DNA of 64,000 bases from Casuarina equisetifolia (lineage: Eukaryota; Streptophyta; Magnoliopsida; Fagales; Casuarinaceae), in the NCBI GenBank assembly GCA_028551475.1, contig CM052354.1, positions 18,189,258-18,253,257 on the forward strand. The letters run 5' to 3'. Shown piece by piece: positions 1-10,518 of this stretch. Both the position numbers and the translations under genes were made by a program. The notes below the pieces were generated by a model. The model was not told the origin of the DNA. It saw only the letters and a program-made list of their open reading frames with translations, and made no database searches. Position 1 is the stretch's first letter, and every line of letters starts with the position of its first letter.

Positions 1-3000
1 TCGATTTTATTATATAAGAAAACAATTATTTCAGATGGAGCTTAGATTCTGAACAAATTCATTTAGTAATATGAACCAAGAAATTCATGCCATTTATTTA
101 ACGTACTAAAAGCGGCTCCTCACATATACAAAGTCCCTTTCTGCTGCCGTGCCGGCTTCGCCATCCTGTAATAAATGTCGTACCGTTCTGAACAAATACT
201 TCCAGAGATCTCACAACAATTGTTAATAGTTACAACACAGTGCTTGTAATGTGCTTCCCAAGAATGGTATATTGGGTTAGGATTTGTTGTAACACCTTTA
301 TGAACTTAGGCCTTCTCAAGAGACTAGATGGCAGTGGAGATATGGAGATACCTGAAGGATGTAAATATCGAGTACCTTATTGATCTTGAGGATTCAGTGA
401 CAAAGATGTAATAACTTCAATCACATTGTAGACCTACCAATTAGGAACTCCCAAACGAGAGGAAGAACACTTAGTCAGAGTAATAATGATAAGCACCCCG
501 GCCTGCCCAGTGTCTGCGAAAGGGATAGCTAGCACATTCCTGTAGTCTACTTGAAGGACAAAGGGACCAGAAAAAGATGATGGTAACGCACAAGGCCCAC
601 GTCCACATTTTGTATATTGTTGACTCACATATTTCCACAGCATGCTGAAAGCTATGGAAGACCAACCTTTTGTCTACTTCGATAAAAACAACAAATTCCT
701 TCTTATCCTTTTTGGAGATAAATGGTTTTTATCATTGAATTAAAACGACAGGCTTCTCCTTTCCGAGGAATATATTTTCTTTCCAGATATTTTTATGTTT
801 TTCCAAATTCATTCTTTATTTTTAGCAGAAGAGAAGTAGATTCAAAATTGAGGGCTTTGCTTTCACCGTTCAATATGTGAGTGCCTCTCACTTTCCGATT
901 GGATTTGTCTTGTATGCGGTATGAGTGGCGGAGCCGTCTATCAGGAGACTGAATACGTACATAATCTGGAAGTTACTAAAAGTTCATTGAATTCTTATCG
1001 TTGCACTGTGTGATCTGGAATTTCATCTTTCTCCAAAGTCAAAAGTGGATGATGAGGGCCGGCGGCAAAATTTCTTGCTGATTTTAACATTAAATGATTA
1101 CTATTTTACTAAAAAAAAAAAGTATTTATGATGAAGATGATTCTATGAAGTCAAAGACACAATATCGCATTTTAAAAAATTTGTGGTAGTTTTACTCTTA
1201 ATCAATAAATCGTTGAATTAGTTAGCTTTGAATTCATTAGGTATACCAACCGTTCTCTTTATCCTTGAAAAGGAAACTACTAATATCGTCCATTTACATA
1301 ATGGGTCTTAACAAGATTTGAGAAATCTTGACACTCCAAACATATCGCAACTACAATTATTATGTATATAATGAGAATCTTACATTATATAAATACAACT
1401 TTTAGATAAAGTTTAAATATAAAAATGCCTTATTAATTCGAGTTAATTTTTTAGTTGAATTTTTAAGTCATCTATTACAATGTCAAAGCCTAAACTAAAT
1501 CTACTAGTGTAATCTTAAACTCAATAATGCTTAATGTGTTAGGACAAAAGTCCCATCACAAGATTTGTAACTTTTGGACTAGACTATGAATCTATTTGCT
1601 AATAATTACAATAGATCATGATTTTTTAGAGCTTTCAAGGCAAATGAAGATATCTCTTGTTTCTTTTTCGCTTTTTCTTTCCTCTTTCTTGCTGCCCATT
1701 TATGCGACAATCTCCTTCCTTTTTCTCTTCTTTTTCTGTTTTCCCCCACCTTTGTGCCTTTCCTTTCTTTGTACTTTTTCTTTCTATTATTGTTTCTATG
1801 TGTTGCTTCATTTCTCTTGTTTTTCTGTTATCTTGGGGTTGCTATATGAACAAGAGAATTTTAAGTAAACATAGAAAAATCAAAACATCATTTCACCAAC
1901 ACTACATTATATATTACCGAAAATAGTCAAAATAACTTTATAAAAATAAAGTTATCACACTAAGCTACCATCTATTGCATGAAGAAAATAAACAAAGTGT
2001 GGTGAAGAATGCAAGAAATTTAGTCGGTGTAATAAGTGTTTACAAGACAAAATTTATGGAAGTTTCCAAAAAGCAAAGGAAGTTGTGTTCTTATACTTGC
2101 AGACGAAGTTTCTTCGTGAAGTGATGGAAAAGAGTGTTAGTTAAACCACTTTGGATCATTATTAGGCTTTTAGGCATGTTAGCGGAATCAATATAGTACA
2201 CACTCAAAATGCAAAGTGTGCTCTACAAGCTCTGGCTCTGTTTGAACATGCTCTGCACAACGCTCAAGAGACAAACTTTGCATGCCCCTCAACCAACGGA
2301 TGCTGCAAAGTTTGCTCATATTGCCAGCTCATCTAGCCACTTGAGTGTCAACCTGACATCTCACTCTTGAAACTCAGCGTTTGCTCAATTCCGGTCTGGA
2401 GAAAAAACTGCCTTCTCTGCTTCAACAAATGCAAGGGATGGTGCCTCTACTTCACTCAAGGCCTGCGATTCACACCAAGCATACAAAGCGAGCCTTGCGC
2501 ACTGGTCAACTCTTTGCCAACCCCTATTGCAGTTGGAGGTTTCCTAAACGTCCAAACTAAAATCACTCTACATGCACCTAGACTCATGCATGGCCACACA
2601 AGCTTTGCTCATGTTGCCGAATCATCGAGCCATCTCGGCATTAAGATTAGATGACACTCTGGTAATTTGGACTTAGTGATGTTCCACCAACTAAAGGCTA
2701 GGTCCTTTGCTTCAAGCACACCAATGTCCTGGACTGGAAGTACGGGCTGAGGTACTCAGGCAACCAAGGATGTGGCTCATCTTTTTTTTCTTTATAATGG
2801 GCCATTCACTTGGGTGGTGTCTTGTTTTGTAACGTATTATGTATGTATTATACACTTTATCTTTTATGTATTTTCGTTGCGTTGTAACTCGAATCAATCC
2901 TTGTATAGAATGTAATTTTGTTGGTCGTGGAGAGTCTCGTCTAGTTGTTTGTAACTTGTTTGTTTAACTTGCTTGTAACTTGGATAATTCTCTAATTTAA

Positions 3001-3165
3001 TAAAAATTTATATTTAAACTTGTGTTTGTATGTACCTTTTGTTTATGACTAACCTCCCTACAAAATTGTCTCAAGACTAACCAATTTGTCCCATTGCGGC
3101 TTTCAGGTAGTTTACTAAAAGTTTAGAAGGTTGACCCATATCTCTGCTAAGACCTTGGTGCCGCA
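1..3165. other. Gene-free flank with weak repeats
   Basis: No ORF here has recognisable protein content; the open frames are short and occur on both strands at random. Positions 1596-1926 are very T-rich, which produces hydrophobic chance frames. A loose direct duplication is visible between about 2281-2370 and 2571-2660, both carrying TTTGCTCAT followed by TTGCC and an ATC(T/G)AGCCA word, about 290 bp apart. I see no tRNA, rRNA or intact transposon. Confidence 0.6.
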
Positions 3166-3287
3166 TGGATTTACCAATACCGTGACACCAAGGGTCGGTG
3201 CCCATCCCCCATTGCATCCCTAAAACTGGATTTACCAAGACCGCGACACCAAGGGTCGGTGCCCATCCCCCATTGCATCCCTAAAAC
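3166..3287. repeat. Tandem duplication, 2 x 61 bp
   Basis: Two adjacent copies, 3166-3226 and 3227-3287, each run from TGGATTTACCAA through CACCAAGGGTCGG to CATCCCTAAAAC. They differ at only a few bases (for example ATACCGTG against AGACCGCG), so the duplication is fairly recent. No coding frame runs through it. Confidence 0.9.
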
Positions 3288-3421
3288 TATACCAGGAAAC
3301 GTGGAGCCTCCCCGCCAATCTCTCACTGACTACGCACAATGGAAAGAGAGGCAAGAATGAAGATCAAGCATCCACCGGCCACCGTCTAAGGCCAAGATCT
3401 AAAATACCTAGCATAGGAGTA

Positions 3422-3775
3422 AAATATCTTTGATGTAAACAATCGGGCTGCTTGCTCTATAAAAGCAAGATGAAAAGCTCAATCTTTTGTATCTTCAATT
3501 GAGCCTTTTGTTACTACAATTAAAAGATATAAACCCAACTTAGTTGAGTGCTTAATCTTTTCAAATATTACCTTTCTTCTCGACATACCACCTCACGTTC
3601 AATCAACTGTCTTGCTTCAGAGGCCAAATATCTAAATTATAAAGTAAATATCTAAGACGTGGAACAGGGCTGCTTGCATTATTAAAGCAAGTCGTTCAGC
3701 TCAATTCTTTTATAACTTGTATTGAGCTCCTTTGTTAAGATGAATGAAAATATAAGCCCAACTTTTTCCTAAGGC
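3422..3775 (+). repeat. Two LTR-like fragments in direct repeat
   Basis: Copies start near 3422 and 3646 with AAATATCT, then share GGGCTGCTTGC, a run around TAAAGCAAG, AGCTCAAT, TTGAGC and finally ATA(T)AA(A/G)CCCAACTT. The first copy contains CTATAAAAGCAAG, which looks like a TATA box followed by a short leader, as in plant LTR promoters. No internal retrotransposon sequence lies between them, so they are best read as a rearranged solo LTR. The family is not identified. Confidence 0.45.
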
Positions 3776-4159
3776 TTATTTGTTACTTTCCTTATTTGTC
3801 TTCTTAGAGCGGGGAGTATATACTGAGAAGAGCGTAGAAACAGAGGAACAGAGTGAAAATAAAGTATGAGAAATGCAAAATAGAGCATCTGTAAGCTAGA
3901 AAAAACCTGAACCATACAGCATCTTTGAGAGTAGATCAAAGAGTTATATAGGGATAGGGAACTGAGCAAAGATTGTAACATATTCTCCACAGTTGCGGTA
4001 AAAGTTCTCTCTCTGGCTCTGCCCGTGGATGTAGGCATATTGCCAAACCGCATAAATCTGTCATCACAAAATTTTGGTGTTTTCTACATCACTGTTTCCT
4101 CTCCCGCCATGAATTACAGCTCAGCTGGCTATATGCATGGCTTTTCTGCTTCGCGTTAG

Positions 4160-7100
4160 CTAGACGGAAACATAATTTTCTTTATCATCTTCCTCGGGAA
4201 GATCCAATTTAGACCATGTTGTGCGCAGTGTAATCAACATGAGAGCGATGGCTTGGCAGAAGAGGCCACAGATTAAGCCTATCCACAAACCCTGAAAAAC
4301 AAAAAAAAAAAAAAAAAGTAATTGGACAATGTCATCTCAAATTGTTTTGAAGGAAATATGGTACTTCATGCGTAAATGCAAACAAATTTAGCTGATATCT
4401 GGGCTCATAACATCCTGGCATAAGCTTACCTTTGCTTGAAGTTGTGTCATAAATCCGAGGATGCATCCAATTGGCACACCAATGATATAGAACATTGACA
4501 AGTTAACATACACAACCAAGTGCTGCCAACCACATCCTCTGGCCACCCCTGCAGCATCAAAACCATTTGAACTGAACAGTAAACCAGGAATTGAAAAGAT
4601 TGAACTTAGGGAGTGTGTTAAAGGAAAGTGTATGATTCGGACCTGATAAGACGCCTTGCACTGAATCAATGAATATGGAAGCTGCAAGGAAAGGTGTCAT
4701 CGAAGCGAATTCCTTTATGATATTGGAGCTGCTACTGAAGAAACTAGCCCATAAATTGTGACCAAGTGTAAGAGCCAAGACAACGACGACCGCAAGAAAG
4801 AGAGAGAGCTTAACACTAACAGACATGGCATTCTTAGCCCGGTTGGTATTGCCTGCCCCCAACTCATTTGACACCCTTGTGCTGTCACATTAGTTTCACA
4901 ATTATCTTAATATCTGGAACATTTTGGATCTAGAAAGTACAAGACAACTCTAAAAAAGTCATTCATTCCATCAACTAACCTTGCAGCAGCACTGAGACCA
5001 TATGCGAACATGAAAGAAATAGCTTCTGTATTCACGCTGCAGTTGTAGTCCAGAGAAAAAGGAATTATTCAAGCTTAAGAATCAGGCCTGCACCTAAAAC
5101 ACCAGGGAAATGGGAGTGAAACTCACCACATTGCAATCAGCGAAGTGGTTGTTTCTGAGTTTTGCAATAGTCCTGCTAGGAGAACCAGAACCTCGAAAGC
5201 CCAATACTCCAAACTGGAAAAATTTCAAAATTTAGAGGACGTGAACAAATTGTTAACTGACTAATACCAGAAAGAAATAGAAATTAAGCAGGGCTCTATC
5301 AAACAGAGACCTCCGGTAAGAACAATTCGAAAGGACTGGTCTGGAAATAACAAAGTACAACCTTTTTTTGTCAAGTTTTGAAATTAAAATTCGTCATGCT
5401 CCAAAAAGCCCATGGAAAGTCATTCCACATCAGCTTCAGTTGACATATGTCTTAGGAGTGAAGTCATACATGGGATTAACTTTATCACAATGCTGTTTTC
5501 AATACCTATGACATCTTTAATATGAAACTAGGTAAAAACAAATTTTGGTCACTTTGTAATCTAAATATAAAGAATATGTGAAAGACTTAAGTGTGCTTAT
5601 CTTCAAAAGGCCTCACTAAGGAGAAGGATTGTCCAAGCTTATAAAAGACATTATAAATACATTTTTCTTCAATGTGAGACTCCCACAATCTAAGTTCATT
5701 TTTTTGTCAACAAAAGACTGGCTCATTTGTAGGATTAGGTTAGAACACAAAGGGAGAACTAGCTCTAATACCATATGAGATGCTCAAGTCCATCTTTACT
5801 CAGTCTACAGTGGAGAGAAAGATATTTGTGATGTGCCTTGTAAGCTTGGATAATTCATTTCCTTGATAAGGCCTTTTGAGTAGAGGTGGACTTGGCCTTT
5901 TGTAGAATGCTTTCCAAAGCATTTATGAGTACTCTATTTATGACATTATCTTAAAGTCTCCCAAATTAAAACATCATAGACAGATTGTCATTCCAAAAAT
6001 CTCATTCTCATATCTGGATAAGGCTTAATCATAGCTTAAGTTTTAGAATATAAACACCAAGCCTAATGAAGAGTATAGCATGTTCAGGGGACTCACCATA
6101 CCATTGCTGCGGAGGGCAGGGCTAGTTTCAAGTTTGGAAGAATGTACCGAAATGATTCCAATGAAAACCCCACCCATGTTTGCTTAAATTGCTGTGAATA
6201 AGCCACATAGATGGCCAACATAAGGAATGATAGCCATAAGGAAATAGAAGCTGCTATGGGAGCTCCCTTAAAGCCGAGAGCTGTCCAGTGGACTAGAGCA
6301 TATGCAATACCGGCATTAAGAACCAGTGGAAACCCTGAAAATAGAACCAGGGGCCATAGAATAGATTGTGTCTGAAGAAACCTCAAGATATTTTGCAGGA
6401 AGCCATATGCAAATACTCCCGGAATAAGAAACTTTATATAGAGTGCGGCTGTCTTTGCAATGTCGGAACTTTGATGGAGTAATATCAATATGTGTTCTGT
6501 GTAAAGCCAGATAATGGTTACGATGCAAGAGAAGAGGAAAGATATAATACAAGAGGATTGTAGATAAATTCCCAACATTCTGTATACTTTTGCTCCAAAT
6601 CCTTGCCCACAAAGTGTCTCAAGCGCTCCACTTAACCCAACCTAGAACAAGATCAAATATGGTGAGTTAGCCTGCTATTATTCTTCAATGTCAAGATAGG
6701 CATTGCAAAAGATTAAGGCTTTTTTATGTATTAGGATGCCACCCTGATCAGTTGCTAAATACATCATATTTGGTTGGCTAGAAACGCTAGAGTTCTTAAT
6801 GACAAAGAAAATTAGTTTAAAGGATAATCTGAAGAGTAAAATGTCATATCTTAGGCAAAGGATTGCTTCTTGCAGAAGAATCAACCAAAAAAAAAAAAAA
6901 CAAAAACAAAAATAGGTGCCTTATCTCCGTACAAATTAGCAAACGACGTATACTATCTCGGTAAACTCTATATGTGTCAGAACTTCTCATGATATTTGCA
7001 ATCAAGAAAGCAAGTACTTCTGCATCTGAACAACGTAATTTTCTCAGCTATTAATAGGCCTAAGTTGACCATCTGACAAACACATGGTTATGTGTTAACT

Positions 7101-8353
7101 CATATTCAATAAGGTTTCTCAAAAGAGAAGAAAGGGCCTATAACGTCATTCGAACTCCAAGCATGTGAACCTTTGGATTTTTAGCCTATGTCAGATGTGC
7201 ATTGTTGTTTTCACGGATAGTGAATAAGAGCCTATAATGTCATTTTCATCGCTGTCATAATTGTACGCACCTCCTTGGACTTAACCCTTTTCTGCGAATC
7301 AGAGAAAACCAACACCATGAATGAAAAGTTTAACCGCAAACGCTTTCCCACCCCCTCCGACCATGATTTCCCACTTTCTGAACTTCCTCCATAGGAACAT
7401 TGGGAACAGAAACCAATTAATTCTCTGTACTTCAAAGACAACATAGCATTCCGTTCGTTTTTTTCTCACTGAAGAGACAGCAGTATCCGTCTGTGTTTCC
7501 TACGGAGTGTGTTATTATATTCACTGTGTTTCTAGCTTAATTTCCTACCGAAGCTGCTCTTAATCCCTGAAAACAGAAAGTTACATTTTTTCTCAGTAAA
7601 GGGACGGTATGTTACAGTCCTAAAGGTAATTGAGCCGGTCATGCCAATAGGCTTAGGCCTTTTGGCTCAATAGTTAAGTTTGTTACATTTGGTATAAGAG
7701 GCAAACCCACATCCTACTGTAGTATCCTACTGTATTTCCAGTGGAAGCCAATGTTATCAGCAGAGCAAGAGCAAGAGCAACGCCACAAATGTGCTGTTAT
7801 ATTGATTGGGTTTCTAGCCTAATTTCCTACCAAAGTTGCTCTTACTCCCTGAAAAACAGAAAGCCACTCTTTCGGATCAAAGAAGAAAGGATCCAAAGGG
7901 ATGGTGAAAATGAGGGGTCAAGATTGACGATAAAGCTGTTTAGAGAAAGATCTCAGAGACAGAAGGAAAAGAAAAAAGATAAAGGTAAACAAATGAATAA
8001 ATAAGATGAAGAAGAAGCGAAGGAGATGAACATTGTAGAGTTACCATAAGAGCGATGCCTGTGACAACTGCCCACGAGTTTGCCAGAGTTGCACCGGCAA
8101 GCTCAAGCTCGCCAAGGTGGCCGGCGATCATGACTGACACCAGCGTTATGGAGTAATAGAAAACATTGGTAAGAATCATTGGTAGAGAAAACAACAGTTG
8201 GTTCTTGGCCTCCTCCACATCCAACACCTTACTCCACCATCCTCCATTTGTTTCTTCTTCTCCATGATTGGCAACAGCCTCCAGCAAGGGCGTATCACAG
8301 TCTGGATTAGGGTGCGCAGACATGCCTATTTCCGTCCACTTCCTCTTTAGCAA
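4160..8353 (-). CDS. MATE efflux transporter (DETOXIFICATION 14/16-like)
   Basis: This is a complete proton- or sodium-coupled MATE antiporter that would export organic cations or secondary metabolites across the vacuolar or plasma membrane. Seven exons join in frame at GT/AG borders: 8353-8045, 6641-6097, 5213-5127, 5036-4980, 4875-4643, 4548-4430 and 4291-4160 (stop TAG). The start is either 8353 or, more likely, the second Met at 8323; these give 493 or 483 aa, matching the usual 470-500. Family landmarks are [20 protein letters not shown] in exon 1, [14 protein letters not shown] at the start of exon 2, LALPSAAMV and [15 protein letters not shown] across exons 2-3, [10 protein letters not shown] in exon 5 and [10 protein letters not shown] in exon 6. 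Hydrophobic stretches fit 12 membrane segments. The tail ([13 protein letters not shown]) is acidic and cytosolic. No frameshift or stop interrupts it, so it is probably functional. Substrate unknown. Confidence 0.93.
5602..5880. repeat. Foldback (MITE-like) element in MATE intron 2
   Basis: The arm at about 5602-5643 (TTCAAAAGGCCTCACTAAGG onward to CCAAGCTTATAA) is the imperfect reverse complement of about 5839-5880 (TTGTAAGCTTGGATAATTCA onward to AAGGCCTTTTGAG). The arms are about 42 nt with roughly 80% match, around a loop of some 195 bp. It lies inside the intron between the second and third MATE exons (5214-6096). No transposase is present, and target duplications were not resolved. Confidence 0.7.
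7509..7863. repeat. Imperfect 72-bp direct repeat in MATE intron 1
   Basis: Positions 7509-7580 and 7791-7863 share TTTCTAGC(T/C)TAATTTCCTA, a GCTCTTA(A/C)TCCCTGAAA tract and CAGAAAG, in the same orientation about 282 bp apart. Both lie in the first intron. Between them, at about 7636-7700, is a dispersed repeat (AATAGGCTTAGGCCTTTTGG) that recurs inverted near 24.1 kb. Confidence 0.7.
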
Positions 8354-9231
8354 CTTCGAAGCCCACCCCTACTCTGATTGTATATTACGTCTGACCAAAC
8401 ATAACCAATTCAGCGGTTCAGCGGAACGAGAGGCCATTCGACTATCAGTGGATAGAAAACATGAAAAAAATATTACAAACAGAAGAAAATGCCAAAGAAA
8501 GACACTCAATTTTCTATGCAATAATTGACAGCCGTGTTTATTATTCTTTTTTGTCACATTCTTTGCATGCCTTTTGATTTTCTTCTTTCTGCCTCGAGAT
8601 CAGGACACGGTAAAAGTGATAAATAAAGAAAAAATACTTCTAGCTTTTTAAGAAGAGTGTTTGTGGTTTTAACATGCGTTTCCCACGCATTTTTAGAAGA
8701 AAGTTAGGTGGGTTTCTAATGAATTTGACCTACTAACATCACCAACTGGTCAAAATCACTGAAGGATTAGACAAATACATGGGAATTTTGAGGAAAACCG
8801 TCGCGAGAAAACTGTTCCGGGTAGATATGTGTTTCAATCATTACTATCCACTTAAACATGTGAGGAAATGAAAAAACATAGGACTCCGCAGTCTCCTCGA
8901 AATGTATGCACCATAAAGGATGTAAGACGGCTTCAACCCTTTTACATCCAGAAAGGGTTGAAATAAAAGCCACAAAGGAACAGAAATTCGAAATTAGACA
9001 AACTTGTTTGGAATTTACTAGTTGGAAGCTCCTTTTGAGGTAGTCTTTGGATCAAACAGAAATCAATGAGCAATCTGCATTGACCGTGACTCAAATTCAA
9101 ACATTTATGGCCTATGCTGAGGGAAGAGGACTAAGTGAGAGAATTGATGTAAGGAGAGTTACAAACTTCTTTTCCAAGTATGTCCTGAAGATGATCATGA
9201 AGGCACTTTAGTGGGAAAAGAGTCTCAAACA
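8354..9231. promoter_or_regulatory. Upstream region of the MATE gene
   Basis: This gene-free stretch lies between the MATE start and the gypsy insertion and must hold the MATE promoter. I see no unambiguous TATA box or known element that I would defend. The short ORFs here are chance frames. Confidence 0.4.
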
Positions 9232-9236
9232 CACTT

Positions 9237-9689
9237 TGCAACGGGCTGCTGTAAGCAAGTCTTAATTATAGTATGTTGAAGTTGTTCAGTCCGTTAATTC
9301 TATTTTCAATATGTTATTTCTGTTGGAAGGGTTAAGGCCGTTGTTAAAAGGCATTTGTTAAGTACCCGCCTAAGTGATGTCATAAACTACATTGCTGTTT
9401 GCGTTTTGGTTAAATGTCTGTTATAAAAATAAGGCGGGAGTCTGTTAGTATAAATAGACATACAAGCTCTGATAAGGGGATGGTTTGTTCAATTGTAACT
9501 TTTCTGAATAAGAGAAGTAAGGGAGGTTGGGGCTCCCTCAAACAACCTTTGAAATTCTAATCCTTTCATTCACAATTGGTAGAGGCAGTAAGCATAATTC
9601 TTCTTTTAATCCTCTATTGGATTTTTCTATTCACCGGCCAGTCACTAGGTCCTCTTCTCAGCAACTCCTTAATCCAAAAGATCGCTGCA
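9237..9689 (+). repeat. Gypsy 5' LTR
   Basis: It starts TGCAACGGGCTGCTG and ends GATCGCTGCA. It carries TATAAATAGACATACAAGC near 9450 as a likely promoter, and polyadenylation-type A/T runs after it. It is the same length as the 3' copy. Confidence 0.95.
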
Positions 9690-9703
9690 AATTGGCAACC
9701 ACA

Positions 9704-10500
9704 ATGGGAGATATGGCGGTAAATGATCAAAGTATAACTGTAGAATTGGAGAAGAAGCTCGAGGCCATGAATGAAACCATGCAACAACTCTTTTCGACCT
9801 TGAATGCCAAGGTTGATGGTGTATTGGCCAGAATTGAGTCTGGGAAAGATATCGGTGAAAGTTCCTCGGGCCAAATTGGGGGAAATCGAAGTAAAGGATC
9901 AAGCAGTTTAATCCAGACCAAAATGGTGCGTTTAGAGTTTCCCAAGTATGAAGGTAACATTGATCCTTCTAATTGGATTGATCGTGCATCTCAATTTTTT
10001 GATTTTCACGAAACATTGGAAAAAGATAAAGTTAGAATAGCTTCTTGGCATTTGGACGGTGAGGCTCAGATAGTGTATCAGTTAATGAAGAAAGAGCATT
10101 CGGGAAGGTATATATCCTAGACAGCCTTGATCGAAGAATTGATCAAACAATTCAGTCCAACAATATTCAAAGATCATTTCGGTGAACTGACTAAACTAAA
10201 ACAGATTAGGATAGTTCACAAGTACTAATCACAATTCTGTCAGTTGCTTTTAAGATCTGGCCATCTTGAAATTGAGCATCAAATTAGCTATTTTGTTAGT
10301 GGCTTGAAGGATCGTATTAGATTGGATGTTATGGCTCATAATCCTTTCACATTATCTACTATTATTGGATTTGCTAAATTATTTGAAGCTAAAGAATTGA
10401 CAAATAAAAGCAACATTGGCTCTGTGATAAAAAACCAAATATTAGCACTATTGGAGAAGATAAATGGGAGAGTAACAAGTATAGGTTACAAGTCAAAAGG
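9704..10500 (+). pseudogene. Gypsy gag (capsid) remnant
   Basis: The likely gag start is ATG 9704, 14 nt after the 5' LTR (MGDMAVNDQ). The N-terminal part has a coiled-coil-like stretch (LEKKLEAMNETMQQLF), followed by the retrotransposon gag core (VRLEFPKYEGNIDPSNWIDR, then ASWHLDGEAQIVYQLM), which packages the RNA in a virus-like particle. A stop at 10118 interrupts the core, and the frame resumes at about 10244 (FVSGLKDRIRLDVMAHNP). An in-frame start also lies upstream inside the LTR (9527), but that part is not conserved gag. Non-functional. Confidence 0.85.
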
Positions 10501-10518
10501 CTAGCTCAGCTTGAGATT

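Noticed and set aside
1596..1926. Two overlapping hydrophobic ORFs of about 90 aa
   Set aside because: Pure T-rich DNA gives Phe/Leu/Ser runs; no domain, no splice chain.
9614..9960. Three minus-strand ORFs in the gypsy LTR/gag
   Set aside because: Shadows of gag and LTR sequence with no conserved content.
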